Assembly (NCBI RefSeq): GCF_001423425.1
Contig: NZ_LMNX01000002.1
Coordinates: 248,001-312,000 of the forward strand
Length of the DNA: 64,000 nucleotides
Source of the DNA: Rhizobium sp. Leaf306
GTDB lineage: Bacteria; Pseudomonadota; Alphaproteobacteria; Rhizobiales; Rhizobiaceae
Direction of reading: 5' to 3'
The translations under genes and the position numbers were made by a program. Positions within the stretch are counted from its first letter, which is position 1. Every line of letters begins with the position of its first letter. The notes under the pieces were generated by a model that worked only from the letters and a program-made list of their open reading frames with translations, made no database searches and was not told the DNA's origin. Below are positions 7,512 to 17,075 of the stretch, piece after piece.

Positions 7512-9482
7512 TCAGAATTCTTCCCAAGACTGGGCCTGCGCCGCGGCCGATGACGAACCGCCGCCGAAGGCTGAAGCGATGCGGTTGCCGAGTGCGCGGG
7601 CCGGCGAGGGGGCCTGACGTGAGGCCGGCGATACGGCCATCGGAGCCGACGGAGCATGGCCGCGACGACCGTTCGATGCGGAGCGGTTTTCGCCCTGGCC
7701 GAGGTTGAAGCGCGACAGGAGGTCGTTCAGCGAGGCTGCTTCCTTGGCAAGCGAGTGGCTGGCCGCAGTCGATTCTTCCACCATGGCGGCGTTCTGCTGG
7801 GTGCCCTGGTCCATCGTGTTGACCGCCGTGTTGATCTCCTGCAGTCCGACCGCCTGTTCGCGCGCGGAGTCGACGATCGCGTTGACGTGGCGGTTGATCT
7901 CCTGAACTTCGGCGACGATGACTTCCAGCGCCTTGCCGGTCTCGCCGACCAGGTGGACGCCGGAGCGGACATGCTCGCTTGATGCGGTGATCAGTTCCTT
8001 GATCTCCTTGGCGGCCTTGGCAGACCGCTGTGCGAGTTCGCGGACTTCCTGTGCGACGACGGCGAAACCCTTGCCCGCTTCACCGGCACGCGCGGCTTCG
8101 ACACCGGCGTTCAGGGCGAGAAGGTTGGTCTGGAAGGCGATTTCGTCGATGACGCCGATGATGCTGGAGATCTCGCCCGAGGACTTTTCGATCCCCTGCA
8201 TGGCGGTGACCGCATCGCGCACGACTGCGCCGGAACGCTCGGCACCGGCACGGGCCTTGGTGACGAGGTTGCCGACTTCTTCGGCGCGCTTGCTGGAATC
8301 CTTCACCGTGGTGGTGATCTGCTCCAAGGCGGCTGCGGTTTCTTCGACCGATGCAGCCTGCTGTTCGGTGCGCTTGGACAAATCGTCGGCGGCCGCACGG
8401 ATCTCATTGGCGCCGCCGTCGATGCCGCGGGCATTGTTGCCGACGGCCTGCAGGGTTTCCTGAAGGTTGGCAACCGAATCGTTGAAGTTGTTGCGCAGTG
8501 CATCGAGATGCGCGACGAACGGCGTGTCGAGGCGGTAGGCGACATCACCCTGTGCAAGCTTCGCCAGTCCGCCGGCAAGCTGGTCCACTGCGAACTGGGT
8601 GTCAGCTGCGTCCTTTGCCTTCTGCGCGTCGCGTTCGATGCGTTCGCGATCGGACAGGCTGCGGTTGGCATCGGCTTCGCGTTCGAGGCGGATGCGCTCC
8701 AGCGCGTTGTTGCGGAACACGGCAACGGCTGCCGCCATGGCGCCAAGCTCGTCGCGGCGATCCTGACCTTCGACAGGGGCCTCCGTCTCACCGCGTGCCA
8801 GCGATGCCATGCGTTCGCGAAGGCTGGCGATCGGCTTGGTGATGCCCTTCGTCGCGATGATGAGTGAGGCGATGATGCCAAGGGCAAAGATGACGACCAG
8901 CGCTGCGAGCGTCTTTAAAATGAGGGCATTGGTGGTCTCGGTCATCTCGTCGCTGGTCTGGGCAATGCCTTTGTTGAAGCGATCCAGCAAAGTGACCATG
9001 TCCCTGCCGAGCGGCATGATTTGAAGGTCCGCCTGCGCAAGCAGCGCGCGGGCCTCTTCGTCACGATCGGAGGAGCCGGCCTCGACGGCCTTGTCGATCA
9101 GTGCAAGGGCTTCCTTGACACGGATGGCGATGCCGTTGACCTCAGGCATTTTCGACGCCAGTCCTGCCTGAACGGTGTCGAGGCGCATCAGCAGAGCCGT
9201 CTTGCTTTCCTTGTAGAAAGCTATTGCAGTCGTCATGGCCGGGTCGGTGCGTGAGTATGTAAGAATTTGATAGGCGGCGTAGCCTGAGGCGGCCAGGTTG
9301 CGGTTGACGCGCACAAATTCCACGGCCGCAACGTTGTCCGAAGAGATGAAATCCGAATAGCTGGTGTCGGCGGCCTTGTAGCGGCTTGCAACGAAGCTTG
9401 TGGCACTCAGTCCGACGACGCAGAGCGGGATGAGCACAGACAGTATTTTGGTGCGAATACTCGCGTTTTTCAGAAACGACAT
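7512..9482 (-). CDS. Methyl-accepting chemotaxis protein with C-terminal CheR-docking-like pentapeptide
   Basis: This 656-residue transmembrane chemoreceptor has TM1 at about residues 12-32, a periplasmic helical sensing domain to about 190, TM2 (about 190-212), a HAMP region, a second HAMP-like segment, and a signalling domain. The tip hairpin reads [24 protein letters not shown] (given in parts: [14 protein letters not shown] then [10 protein letters not shown]). It ends in SWEEF, resembling the NWETF-type pentapeptide that tethers CheR and CheB. The ATG at 9482 has GAGGG just upstream and starts a clean signal-anchor; an upstream extension is not supported. No che genes are nearby. The ligand is unknown. 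Confidence 0.92.
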   Translation of the reverse strand: MSFLKNASIRTKILSVLIPLCVVGLSATSFVASRYKAADTSYSDFISSDNVAAVEFVRVNRNLAASGYAAYQILTYSRTDPAMTTAIAFYKESKTALLMRLDTVQAGLASKMPEVNGIAIRVKEALALIDKAVEAGSSDRDEEARALLAQADLQIMPLGRDMVTLLDRFNKGIAQTSDEMTETTNALILKTLAALVVIFALGIIASLIIATKGITKPIASLRERMASLARGETEAPVEGQDRRDELGAMAAAVAVFRNNALERIRLEREADANRSLSDRERIERDAQKAKDAADTQFAVDQLAGGLAKLAQGDVAYRLDTPFVAHLDALRNNFNDSVANLQETLQAVGNNARGIDGGANEIRAAADDLSKRTEQQAASVEETAAALEQITTTVKDSSKRAEEVGNLVTKARAGAERSGAVVRDAVTAMQGIEKSSGEISSIIGVIDEIAFQTNLLALNAGVEAARAGEAGKGFAVVAQEVRELAQRSAKAAKEIKELITASSEHVRSGVHLVGETGKALEVIVAEVQEINRHVNAIVDSAREQAVGLQEINTAVNTMDQGTQQNAAMVEESTAASHSLAKEAASLNDLLSRFNLGQGENRSASNGRRGHAPSAPMAVSPASRQAPSPARALGNRIASAFGGGSSSAAAQAQSWEEF

Positions 9483-9791
9483 ATATCCCTCGTGGAGGTC
9501 CAAAGAAGCCGTCATTCCATCAGATTTGCTGGTGCCGGCCGGGAGGGCTGGGGCAAATGCATAAACTGACCGATTGGTCCGGCGAACTAACGTGGCATGA
9601 CAGCTGCGCTCTGCCTTCATGGCTGCCAGTGGATGTTCTGTCAGGGAACAGGGGTAATAAGTTATAGTTTAAATACAATTAAATAGAGATATTACTGGAA
9701 ACATGCAGCGATTGCGGGATCTTTTCTTAATGTTTCTTGCGCAGGTTGCGCAGGGCGGTGATGTTCGTATGTCATTTCGCGGCGTTGCCGC
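9483..9791. other. Intergenic region between the chemoreceptor and guaD
   Basis: About 309 bases without a gene. It holds the upstream region of the chemoreceptor, with a notably AT-rich stretch around 9655-9700 that probably includes its promoter. No clear operator, RNA or terminator was found. Confidence 0.5.
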
Positions 9792-11105
9792 TCACGCGTC
9801 GAGCCCCGTCTTCATCGCCTTGCCCGCAACATAGGTTTCCACCACCGCGCGGTCGTCGCCCATGGTCTGCAGCAGGAACAGCTCTTCGGGCAGGGTCTTC
9901 ACCGTTTCCATCCGAAGCCGCATTGCGGGTGTCGATCCGGCGTCGAGGATGACGAGGTCGGCCATCGATCCGATGTCGAGCGTGCCGATGTCGGCCTCCA
10001 TGCCCAGCGCCTCGGCATTGCCGCGGGTCATCAGGTAGTAGCTTTCGAGCGGATTGAGACGTTCGCCCAGCAGTTGCTGTATCTTGTAGGCCTCGTCCAT
10101 GGTCTTCAGCATCGAATAGCTGGAACCGCCGCCGATATCGGTCGCGACGGAAACACGGACGGGCTTTTCGCGCCTCCTCAAGGCTTTCAGCGGAAACAGG
10201 CCGGAACCGAGGAACAGGTTGGAGGTCGGGCAATGCACGGCAATGCTGCCGGCTTCCGACAGCGCATCTGCCTCGCGCTCGGAGAGATGGATGGCGTGGC
10301 CGAGCAGCGTCTTTTTCCCCAGCAGGCCGTAACGGGCATAGATGTCGGTATAGTCCGCCGCTTCCGGATAGAGCTCGGCAGTATACTTGATTTCGTCGTG
10401 GTTTTCCGAGAGGTGCGTCTGGATGAACAGGTCGGGGAATTCCTGCGCCAACGCTTCCGCCGCCTTCATCTGGCCCGGCGTCGAGGTGATGGCAAAGCGC
10501 GGCGTGATGGCGACGTGGTTGCGGCCCTTTCCGTGCCATTCGGCAATCACGGCTCTGGTTTCGTCATAGCCCATCTCGGGGGTATCGAGCAGGCCCTGCG
10601 GCGCATTGCGATCCATCATCACCTTGCCGCCGACCATGCACATGTTGCGCTTCATCGCCTCGGCGAAGAAGGCGTCGGCGGAGGTCTTGTGCACCGAGCA
10701 ATAGGCAACGGCCGTCGTCGTGCCGTGGCGCAGGAACTCGTCGTAGAAATGGGTGGCGATGCGCGTCGCGTGATCGCTTTCGACGAAGCGGCATTCCTCG
10801 GGGAATGTGTAGGTGTTGAGCCATTCCAGCAGATTGCCGGCATAGGACGCGATCACCTGCATCTGCGGAAAATGCACATGGGTATCGATCAGGCCCGGCA
10901 GGATGAGGTGTGGCCGGTGGTCGATCTCCTCGATATCGGCTGGCGCCTGCGCCTTGACCTGCGCGTAGTCGCCGGTTGCGGTGATCCGGCCGCCGGACAC
11001 GAGGAGGGCGCCGTCGTGCTCGTACGAATAGCTGTCGGTATCGGTCATCGCGAGGGGCGCACGCTTGAATGAAAGAAGGCGGCCGCGGATCAGGGAATCG
11101 GTCAT
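9792..11105 (-). CDS. guaD: Guanine deaminase
   Basis: This 437-residue amidohydrolase converts guanine to xanthine and ammonia. The metal ligands and family blocks are visible in order: PGLIDTHVHFPQ near residue 75, QTHLSENHDEI near 230, LLGHAIHLSERE near 270, and VATDIGGGSSYSML near 325. The length matches bacterial GuaD. It begins eight bases after the puuD stop and is therefore very likely co-transcribed with it. With XdhABC, encoded a few kilobases away, it feeds guanine into urate, the substrate of PuuD. Confidence 0.93.
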   Translation of the reverse strand: MTDSLIRGRLLSFKRAPLAMTDTDSYSYEHDGALLVSGGRITATGDYAQVKAQAPADIEEIDHRPHLILPGLIDTHVHFPQMQVIASYAGNLLEWLNTYTFPEECRFVESDHATRIATHFYDEFLRHGTTTAVAYCSVHKTSADAFFAEAMKRNMCMVGGKVMMDRNAPQGLLDTPEMGYDETRAVIAEWHGKGRNHVAITPRFAITSTPGQMKAAEALAQEFPDLFIQTHLSENHDEIKYTAELYPEAADYTDIYARYGLLGKKTLLGHAIHLSEREADALSEAGSIAVHCPTSNLFLGSGLFPLKALRRREKPVRVSVATDIGGGSSYSMLKTMDEAYKIQQLLGERLNPLESYYLMTRGNAEALGMEADIGTLDIGSMADLVILDAGSTPAMRLRMETVKTLPEELFLLQTMGDDRAVVETYVAGKAMKTGLDA

Positions 11106-11113
11106 CTAAAACT

Positions 11114-12355
11114 CTATTTCGACGCTATTGCACTTTCATACCACGCAACGAGAAGACGGCGCTCCTCGGGGGTGATGGCGGACACGTTGCCTGGCGGCAT
11201 GGCGTGGCTCCGGCCGGCCTGGATATAGATCTCGCGGGCGTGGGCAGCAATCTCCGCATCGGTTTCCAGCTTCACCGATTTTGGCGTGAAGGTGATGCCC
11301 TCCCAGACCGGCTCTGCTGCATGGCACATCGAACAGCGCCCCTGAACGACGTTGCTCGCCGCGACGAAATGCGTGTCGGATGCGAATGTCTGCTGGATCG
11401 GCGTCATGGCCGATGCGCTCGATATCTCGGTCTCGCCGGTCAGCACTTTCGGCACGGTCGAAAGCCACATGATGGCGATGAACAGGAGCACCGTCACTAG
11501 CCAGGTCCAGGTCGGCTTGCCCTTGCGCGCATGGGTGGTGTTGAACCAGTGCCGGATCGTCACGCCCATCAGGAAGATCAGCGCCGCGATCACCCAGTTG
11601 AAATGGGTGGCAAACGCCAGCGGATAATGGTTCGACAGCATGAAGAAGATGACGGGCAGGGTCAGGTAGTTGTTGTGCAGCGAACGCTGCTTGGCAATCG
11701 CGCCGTATTTCGGATCGGGCGTGCGCCCGGCGATCAGGTCGGCGACGACGATGCGCTGGTTGGGCATGATGATCATGAAGACGTTGGCCGACATGATCGT
11801 GGCGGTAAAGGCGCCGAGATGCAGGAAGGCCGCCCGGCCGGAAAAGATCTGCGTGTAGCCCCAGGCCATCGCGACCAGAACCACATAGAGAATGCCCATC
11901 AGCGCCCAGGTATTCTTGCCGACAGGCGATTTGCACAGCTGGTCATAGATGACCCAGCCGATACCGAGTGACGCCAGCGAAAGGCCGATCGCCTGCAGGG
12001 ATGACAGGTCCATCACCGTGCGGTCGATCAGGAACAGGTCTGCGCCGCCATAATAGACGATGCACAGCATCACGAAGCCGGAGAGCCAGGTGGCGTAGCT
12101 TTCCCACTTGAACCAGGTCAGGTGCTCCGGCATCTGCGCCGGCGCCACCAGGTATTTCTGGATGTGATAGAACCCGCCGCCATGCACCTGCCATTCCTCG
12201 CCATAGGCGCCGACGGGAAGATGTGCCCGCTTCACCAGCCCAAGATCAAGCGCGATGAAGTAGAAGGACGAGCCGATCCAGGCGATCGCAGTGATGACGT
12301 GAAACCAGCGCGCTGCAAAGCTCAGCCATTCCCAGGCGATCGCGTATTCGTACAT
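11114..12355 (-). CDS. puuD: Membrane-bound urate hydroxylase with cytochrome c domain
   Basis: This 413-residue integral membrane protein opens with YEYAIAWEWLSFAARWFHVITAIAWIGSSFYFIALD, read here in segments, and has about eight membrane helices rich in histidine (HVITAIAWIG, HGGGFYHIQKY, NNYLTLP). It ends in a soluble cytochrome c domain with the haem motif CSMCH near residue 340 and a downstream axial methionine candidate (SHAMPPGNV). The PuuD family oxidises urate to 5-hydroxyisourate and passes electrons to the respiratory chain, replacing soluble uricase. The ATG at 12355 is preferred. It leads the puuD-guaD transcription unit. Confidence 0.92.
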   Translation of the reverse strand: MYEYAIAWEWLSFAARWFHVITAIAWIGSSFYFIALDLGLVKRAHLPVGAYGEEWQVHGGGFYHIQKYLVAPAQMPEHLTWFKWESYATWLSGFVMLCIVYYGGADLFLIDRTVMDLSSLQAIGLSLASLGIGWVIYDQLCKSPVGKNTWALMGILYVVLVAMAWGYTQIFSGRAAFLHLGAFTATIMSANVFMIIMPNQRIVVADLIAGRTPDPKYGAIAKQRSLHNNYLTLPVIFFMLSNHYPLAFATHFNWVIAALIFLMGVTIRHWFNTTHARKGKPTWTWLVTVLLFIAIMWLSTVPKVLTGETEISSASAMTPIQQTFASDTHFVAASNVVQGRCSMCHAAEPVWEGITFTPKSVKLETDAEIAAHAREIYIQAGRSHAMPPGNVSAITPEERRLLVAWYESAIASK

Positions 12356-12538
12356 TCCGTGTGTTCCCGATTCAGTTCCCCTGCAGCGCACTTTGGGCAA
12401 AAAAGGATCGCGAGGGAAGAGGGGCGGACGCCGCCGTCATTCCGATACAGATCATATGGCAATGAGGGTAGCGGGCGAGGTTGCCGTGCCCGTCCATCCG
12501 GACTAGCTTTCGGGCGTATCAGGATCGAGGAGCTACCC

Positions 12539-12967
12539 ATGAGCGAAACCGCAGAACCCCATCATGCCTCGTGCCACTGCGGCGCGGTGCGCTTGCGGGT
12601 CAAGTTGTCGGATGGGTTCAACACGATCCGGCGCTGTGACTGCTCGTTTTGCCGCATGCGGGGAGCCGTCGTTGCCTCTGCGCTGCTGAGCGATCTCACC
12701 ATCCTTGAGGGCGAGGACAGCCTGACGCTCTATCAGTTCAATACGGGGACTGCGAAACACTATTTCTGCAAGACCTGCGGCATCTATACCCATCACCAGC
12801 GACGCTCAAATCCGGAGCAGTTCGGCATCAATGTCGCCTGCATCGAAGGTGTCAGTCCGTTCGATTTCCCCGAAGTGACGGTCATGGACGGCGTCCGTCA
12901 TCCGGCCGATACGGGTGCCGATCCAAATTCGGGGATAGCAGGTGTCCTCAGATACTCGACAACCTGA
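12539..12967 (+). CDS. GFA (CENP-V/glutathione-dependent formaldehyde-activating-like) zinc protein
   Basis: This 142-residue protein has the GFA zinc motifs: SCHCGAVRL near residue 12, CDCSFCRMRG near 36, and FCKTCGIYTHH near 79. The fold binds two zinc ions; members include the proposed glutathione-formaldehyde enzyme Gfa, but most paralogues have no demonstrated reaction. The start follows a GGAGC site. It is divergent from puuD and convergent with the GGDEF gene. It is one of three GFA proteins in this window (also 30985-31449 and 59569-59985), none of them next to a formaldehyde dehydrogenase. Function unassigned. Confidence 0.88.
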   Translation: MSETAEPHHASCHCGAVRLRVKLSDGFNTIRRCDCSFCRMRGAVVASALLSDLTILEGEDSLTLYQFNTGTAKHYFCKTCGIYTHHQRRSNPEQFGINVACIEGVSPFDFPEVTVMDGVRHPADTGADPNSGIAGVLRYSTT

Positions 12968-12972
12968 GGCTG

Positions 12973-13926
12973 TCAGACAGCGGCAGTAATCCGTCCCAGG
13001 CGTGTTTCCGGATCGAGGCAGACCTGGTTGCGGCCCCGCATCTTGGCGGCATAAAGGGCCAAGTCGGCGCGCCGGTAGAGGTCTGCGGCGCTATCGCCGC
13101 TGTCGCCGGACGCGATGCCTGCAGAAAACGTGTAGCGGAAGCTCTGCTGTTCCGCGACGGGCCGCGAGTGACGCACCGCCTCCAGCATCTTGCCGACGAT
13201 CGTCAGCGCGTTTTCCGGTGATGCATTGGGCAGGATCAGCACGAATTCCTCGCCGCCGACACGGCCGAGTACGTCGGTCTTTCGCACATGGCTGTGCAGT
13301 GTCTTGGCAAAGTCCTTCAGCACCGCATCGCCGACCGAATGGCCGAAACGGTCGTTGATATATTTGAAATTGTCGATGTCGAGTACGGCCAGGCATCCGG
13401 CCGGCTGCGACGGCGCGCCACCTTGCGAGCGCAACAGATCGTCGATCTTTGCCATCGCAAACCGCCGGCTTGGAATGCCGGTCAGTTCGTCGATCTGGGA
13501 GACCCTGATCGCGTCGTCGCGGTCCTGCCGGAGCGTTCTTTCGTCAGGGCGCATCGAGGTGATGTCACTTGCAACGCACAGCATCCAGCCGTTCGGCTGC
13601 ATGGTTTCCGTCATCCAGAGCCAGCGGCCGTCGTGAAGGTCGGTTTCGTAGGCGCGAAAGCCGGTCTTGCCGCGCCGCGAAAGGGTGGAGCGCAGCCATG
13701 TCTCGAAATCCGTCGCCTTGATGACCGTGCCGCGCGCTGACAGGAAATTGCGGCGCATCATCTCCGACCAGAGCGGACTATCGGTCTCGTCGAGGCACCA
13801 GGCGTCCCGGAACGCACGATTGGCGAAACGTAGCCTGTCGTCCTGATCGAACACCGCGATCAGGACGCCTGCAACTTCCATCAGCCCGGCCATCTGCCGC
13901 AGCGTCGCGTCGTCGTTCAAGGCCAT
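12973..13926 (-). CDS. PAS-GGDEF diguanylate cyclase
   Basis: This 317-residue soluble protein has a PAS domain (about residues 10-130, with VFDQDDRLRFANRAFRD) and a GGDEF domain with the intact signature RVGGEEFVLILP near residue 225. Catalysis of cyclic-di-GMP synthesis is therefore expected. The usual metal-binding LDIDNFKYINDRFGH segment is present. No RxxD inhibitory site is obvious in the correct position. It has no membrane segment, so the PAS domain probably senses an internal signal. It lies next to, and divergent from, the HWE kinase gene. Confidence 0.92.
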   Translation of the reverse strand: MALNDDATLRQMAGLMEVAGVLIAVFDQDDRLRFANRAFRDAWCLDETDSPLWSEMMRRNFLSARGTVIKATDFETWLRSTLSRRGKTGFRAYETDLHDGRWLWMTETMQPNGWMLCVASDITSMRPDERTLRQDRDDAIRVSQIDELTGIPSRRFAMAKIDDLLRSQGGAPSQPAGCLAVLDIDNFKYINDRFGHSVGDAVLKDFAKTLHSHVRKTDVLGRVGGEEFVLILPNASPENALTIVGKMLEAVRHSRPVAEQQSFRYTFSAGIASGDSGDSAADLYRRADLALYAAKMRGRNQVCLDPETRLGRITAAV

Positions 13927-14084
13927 GATGTCCCAGAATGTGAGTCTCTGTCTGCGTATTTCTTAGCTGTTACTTATGAATGATCGGTTAGGCAATTTGT
14001 TTCAACCCGCGGTATACGCGGTTGAGCAGCAGCAGTGACCGTGCAGTGGTGACAAATCATTTTTGCGCCCTATCTTAGCGTCAA

Positions 14085-16112
14085 TTGCAATTTTCAGAGT
14101 TTCCCTTGCTCATCGCCGATCTCGACGAACACGCCGCCCTTCTCGATCGTCTCGAGGCCCTCGAAGCCTACGACATCATGGATTCTCCGTCTGAACCGGA
14201 GTTCGACGGGATCGTCCAGATCGCCACCGCGCTTTGCAAGGCGCCGGTGGCGCTTATCAGTCTTGTCGATGCGGAACGCCAGTGGTTCAAGGCGCGTGTC
14301 GGGTTCAGCCCGTCTGAAACGCCGCTCTCCCAGTCGGTCTGCCGCCATGCGCTCGCCAGTTCCGATCTTCTGATCATTCCCGATCTCAAGGACGATCCGC
14401 GCACGCGCGACAACACGCTGGTGACCGGCGAGCCATTCATCCGCTTTTACGCGGGCGCACCGCTGATCACGCCCGACAATATCACCATCGGCAGCCTCTG
14501 CGTCATCGACAGTGTGCCGCGGCCGCACGGTCTCGACAACGAACAGCGCGAAGGACTGCGCGCCCTTGCAGGCCAGGTGATTGCGCTGTTTGAAGCGCGC
14601 CGGCTGTCGCAGCGCAAGGACGATCTGTTTCGCCGGCAGAAGAGCCTGACATCGCATATGCGGGCCGCTGCAAACGAGACGCTGGCTGCCCAGGAGGCTG
14701 GCGGCGTCGGCACGTTCGAAGTGGATATCGAGACCGGTCAGGCCAAGACGTCGCCGGCCTTTTGCCGCATCTTCCATCTGCCCGTCGCACCAATCTATCC
14801 GTCCTCCCTGTTTGAGGGAATGGTCGTGGAGAGCGACCGGGGCTTGCAGTCGAGCGACCTCGGCCGTCGGGAGGCCACGGATTCGCTCGACGTCGAGTAT
14901 CGCATCAACACGGATGTCGGAATCCGCTGGATTTCGCGCACCGCCAGTTTCGTTCACGACGAGAGCGGACGGCCGATCAAGATGATCGGTGCGGTGAAGG
15001 ACGTCACAGTCATCAAGCGGGCGGCCGCCCGCGTTCAGGCTCTGCTCGATCTCGGCGACCGTCTCAATCATCTGACCGACACAGAGTCCATGGCGATGGC
15101 GGCGGCCGACCTGATGGCCAAGGCACTGGATGCCACCCGCGCCGGTTTCGGCATCGTCAACCTTGCTGACGAGACGGTGATGATGCAGCCGGAATGGACG
15201 GCGCCCGGTGTCGTGTCTCTTTCCGGCCGGCATCACTTCCGCGATTACGGCTCGTTCATCAACGATCTGAGGCTTGGCAACCCCGTCGTCATCCCCGATG
15301 TCACGCAGGACCCGAGAACCCGCGACAATGCGCAGGCACTGCTGGATCTGGATATCCGCGTCCTCGTCAATGTGCCGATCATGGATCAGGGGCGTTTCAA
15401 TCTGGTCGTGTTCGCCCATCACACGCATCCCTATGCGTGGAGCACCGAAGAACTGGCTTTCCTGCGCAGCTTTGGCGATCGCATCCAGGCCGCGATTGCC
15501 CGCGTGCATGCCGAGGCCGAACAGATGGTCCTGCAGCGTGAGCTCGGGCACCGTCTGAAAAACACGCTTGCCATGGTGCAGGCCATCGCCTCCCAGACCC
15601 TGCGTCCGGTCAAGGAGCGCAACCACGTGGATGCTTTCGAGCGTCGCCTGCACGCGCTGAGCACCGCGCACGAAATCCTTCTCGAGCGCAACTGGAGTAG
15701 TGCCCCCGTTTCCAACGTCGTTGAAAAGACGCTTGACCGTCTCTCCGTGCGCGAGCGGATCGACATTGTCGGCGACCCGATCATGCTTGGACCCAAGGGT
15801 ACGCTGTCGCTGTCGCTCGTGCTGCACGAGCTCGCCACCAACGCGATCAAGTATGGCAGTCTCTCCAACACGACAGGCCGCGTTGCCATTAACTGGCACG
15901 TGGAAGGCGAGGGCGATCTTTCGTCGTTCAACTTCAGCTGGCAGGAAAGCGGCGGGCCCCAGGTTGCCGAACCGCAGGCCAATGGGTTTGGATCGAAACT
16001 TATTCGTATGGGACTGGCCGGAACAGGCGGCGTTAACGTTCGTTATGAACCATCGGGCTTCGTCGCCCAGATGCACGCGTCTCTCCCTCAGCTCCAGCAG
16101 GCAGATATCTGA
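14085..16112 (+). CDS. HWE-family hybrid-sensor-type histidine kinase (GAF-PAS-GAF-HWE)
   Basis: This soluble kinase of about 675 residues has an N-terminal GAF domain (about 20-170, with FDGIVQIATALCKAPVALIS), a PAS/PAC segment (about 205-315, ending GAVKDVTVIKRA), a second GAF domain (about 320-475) and an HWE/HisKA_2 kinase core. The phospho-accepting histidine is in ELGHRLKNTLAMVQAI, and the ATPase has LVLHELATNAIKYGSLS. The start is weak: the TTG at 14085 has no clear ribosome site, and a second TTG at 14106 is possible. It lacks membrane segments. The receiver gene follows immediately with no gap, so they form a two-component pair. Confidence 0.9.
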   Translation: MQFSEFPLLIADLDEHAALLDRLEALEAYDIMDSPSEPEFDGIVQIATALCKAPVALISLVDAERQWFKARVGFSPSETPLSQSVCRHALASSDLLIIPDLKDDPRTRDNTLVTGEPFIRFYAGAPLITPDNITIGSLCVIDSVPRPHGLDNEQREGLRALAGQVIALFEARRLSQRKDDLFRRQKSLTSHMRAAANETLAAQEAGGVGTFEVDIETGQAKTSPAFCRIFHLPVAPIYPSSLFEGMVVESDRGLQSSDLGRREATDSLDVEYRINTDVGIRWISRTASFVHDESGRPIKMIGAVKDVTVIKRAAARVQALLDLGDRLNHLTDTESMAMAAADLMAKALDATRAGFGIVNLADETVMMQPEWTAPGVVSLSGRHHFRDYGSFINDLRLGNPVVIPDVTQDPRTRDNAQALLDLDIRVLVNVPIMDQGRFNLVVFAHHTHPYAWSTEELAFLRSFGDRIQAAIARVHAEAEQMVLQRELGHRLKNTLAMVQAIASQTLRPVKERNHVDAFERRLHALSTAHEILLERNWSSAPVSNVVEKTLDRLSVRERIDIVGDPIMLGPKGTLSLSLVLHELATNAIKYGSLSNTTGRVAINWHVEGEGDLSSFNFSWQESGGPQVAEPQANGFGSKLIRMGLAGTGGVNVRYEPSGFVAQMHASLPQLQQADI

Positions 16113-16496
16113 ATGGGATCACTTACCCCGCCTTCAAGGCACGTCGTACTCGTAGTTGAGGACGAACCGCTGCTCTTGATGATGGCGACGGACCTCGTAG
16201 AAGAAGCCGGTTTCGAAGCCGTCGAGGCTCGAAGTGCCGATCAGGCAGTCGAAATTCTCCAGGACCGTAAGGATATCCGCATCGTCTTTACCGACATCGA
16301 TATGCCGGGCAGCATGAACGGAATGCGGCTGGCCGCCATGGTGCGCGACCGCTGGCCGCCGATCGAGATCATCATCGTGTCCGGCCATGTGAAGCTCGGC
16401 AAGGACGATATGCCGTCCCGCAGCGTGTTCTACAGCAAGCCCTACGATGCCGCCAAGATCGCCGCCCAGCTGCACCGGATGGTCTCGCACCTCTGA
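16113..16496 (+). CDS. Single-domain response regulator paired with the HWE kinase
   Basis: This 127-residue receiver has no output domain. VLVVEDEP forms the acidic pocket, FTDIDMPGS carries the phosphorylated aspartate, and the switch residues VSGH and SKPYD follow. Its ATG directly follows the kinase stop codon, so co-transcription and likely cognate signalling are expected. Without an output domain it probably acts by protein-protein contact or as a phosphate sink. Confidence 0.92.
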   Translation: MGSLTPPSRHVVLVVEDEPLLLMMATDLVEEAGFEAVEARSADQAVEILQDRKDIRIVFTDIDMPGSMNGMRLAAMVRDRWPPIEIIIVSGHVKLGKDDMPSRSVFYSKPYDAAKIAAQLHRMVSHL

Positions 16497-16675
16497 ATAC
16501 CTGCCTGAGTGTCGTTTCCTTAAGAAAAATCTAATACGTAAGTTGTGCGCCGCACTATTTTGTTTAGCGGCACCAGCCGACTCGCGTATTGTAAGCTTTG
16601 CAAGTCCTCCGGCGGTGCCGGGTATTGCGTTGAGCACGTCGCCGGAGATGACATTCATCAACGGAGAACAGGCTT

Positions 16676-17062
16676 ATGCGTAGCGACATGACGCCGAGCA
16701 GGCGGTGCCTTCCAACGGGCGCGGTGATTGCGTTTGTATCCGGTGTATCCACGTTCGGCATTCCCATCCCACAGGGGCGGGCGCACGAGGCCGTGAGCGG
16801 CTTCAAATACGAGTCCTACTGCTGCAACGGGAACAATCATACCGGCGACTGCCAGAGGATCCCGACCAGGAATGTCAGGATCACAAGCGGCGGTTACGAA
16901 ATCATCGTGAAGCCCGGTGACCACCGTCTGGTCACCCGCACCCATGATTTCCAGCTGCCGCAAAGCGAGGCCCGTCGCAGCACCGATTCCGAATATCATA
17001 TCTGTCTCTATCCGACGGAAGACACGTTGCGTTGTTTCTACGCGCCCGACATGGGCTTTTGA
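16676..17062 (+). CDS. Small secreted cysteine-containing protein, unknown function
   Basis: This 128-residue protein has a basic N-terminus and a hydrophobic stretch (TGAVIAFVSGVSTFGIPI, about 14-32) that could be a signal peptide, followed by a region with four cysteines: YCCNGNNHTGDCQRI, then YHICLYP and LRCFYAP near the C-terminus. Disulfides are plausible, implying a periplasmic or secreted protein. I do not recognise a family domain. It sits between the receiver gene and the convergent LysR gene. Start choice between 16676 and the ATG five codons later is uncertain. Confidence 0.6.
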   Translation: MRSDMTPSRRCLPTGAVIAFVSGVSTFGIPIPQGRAHEAVSGFKYESYCCNGNNHTGDCQRIPTRNVRITSGGYEIIVKPGDHRLVTRTHDFQLPQSEARRSTDSEYHICLYPTEDTLRCFYAPDMGF

Positions 17063-17075
17063 ACGACCAGCATGA

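Noticed and set aside
14094..16076. A 660-codon open frame on the minus strand across the HWE kinase gene
   Set aside because: It is fully antisense to a well-supported kinase. High GC makes long antisense frames common, and its translation has no recognisable domain.
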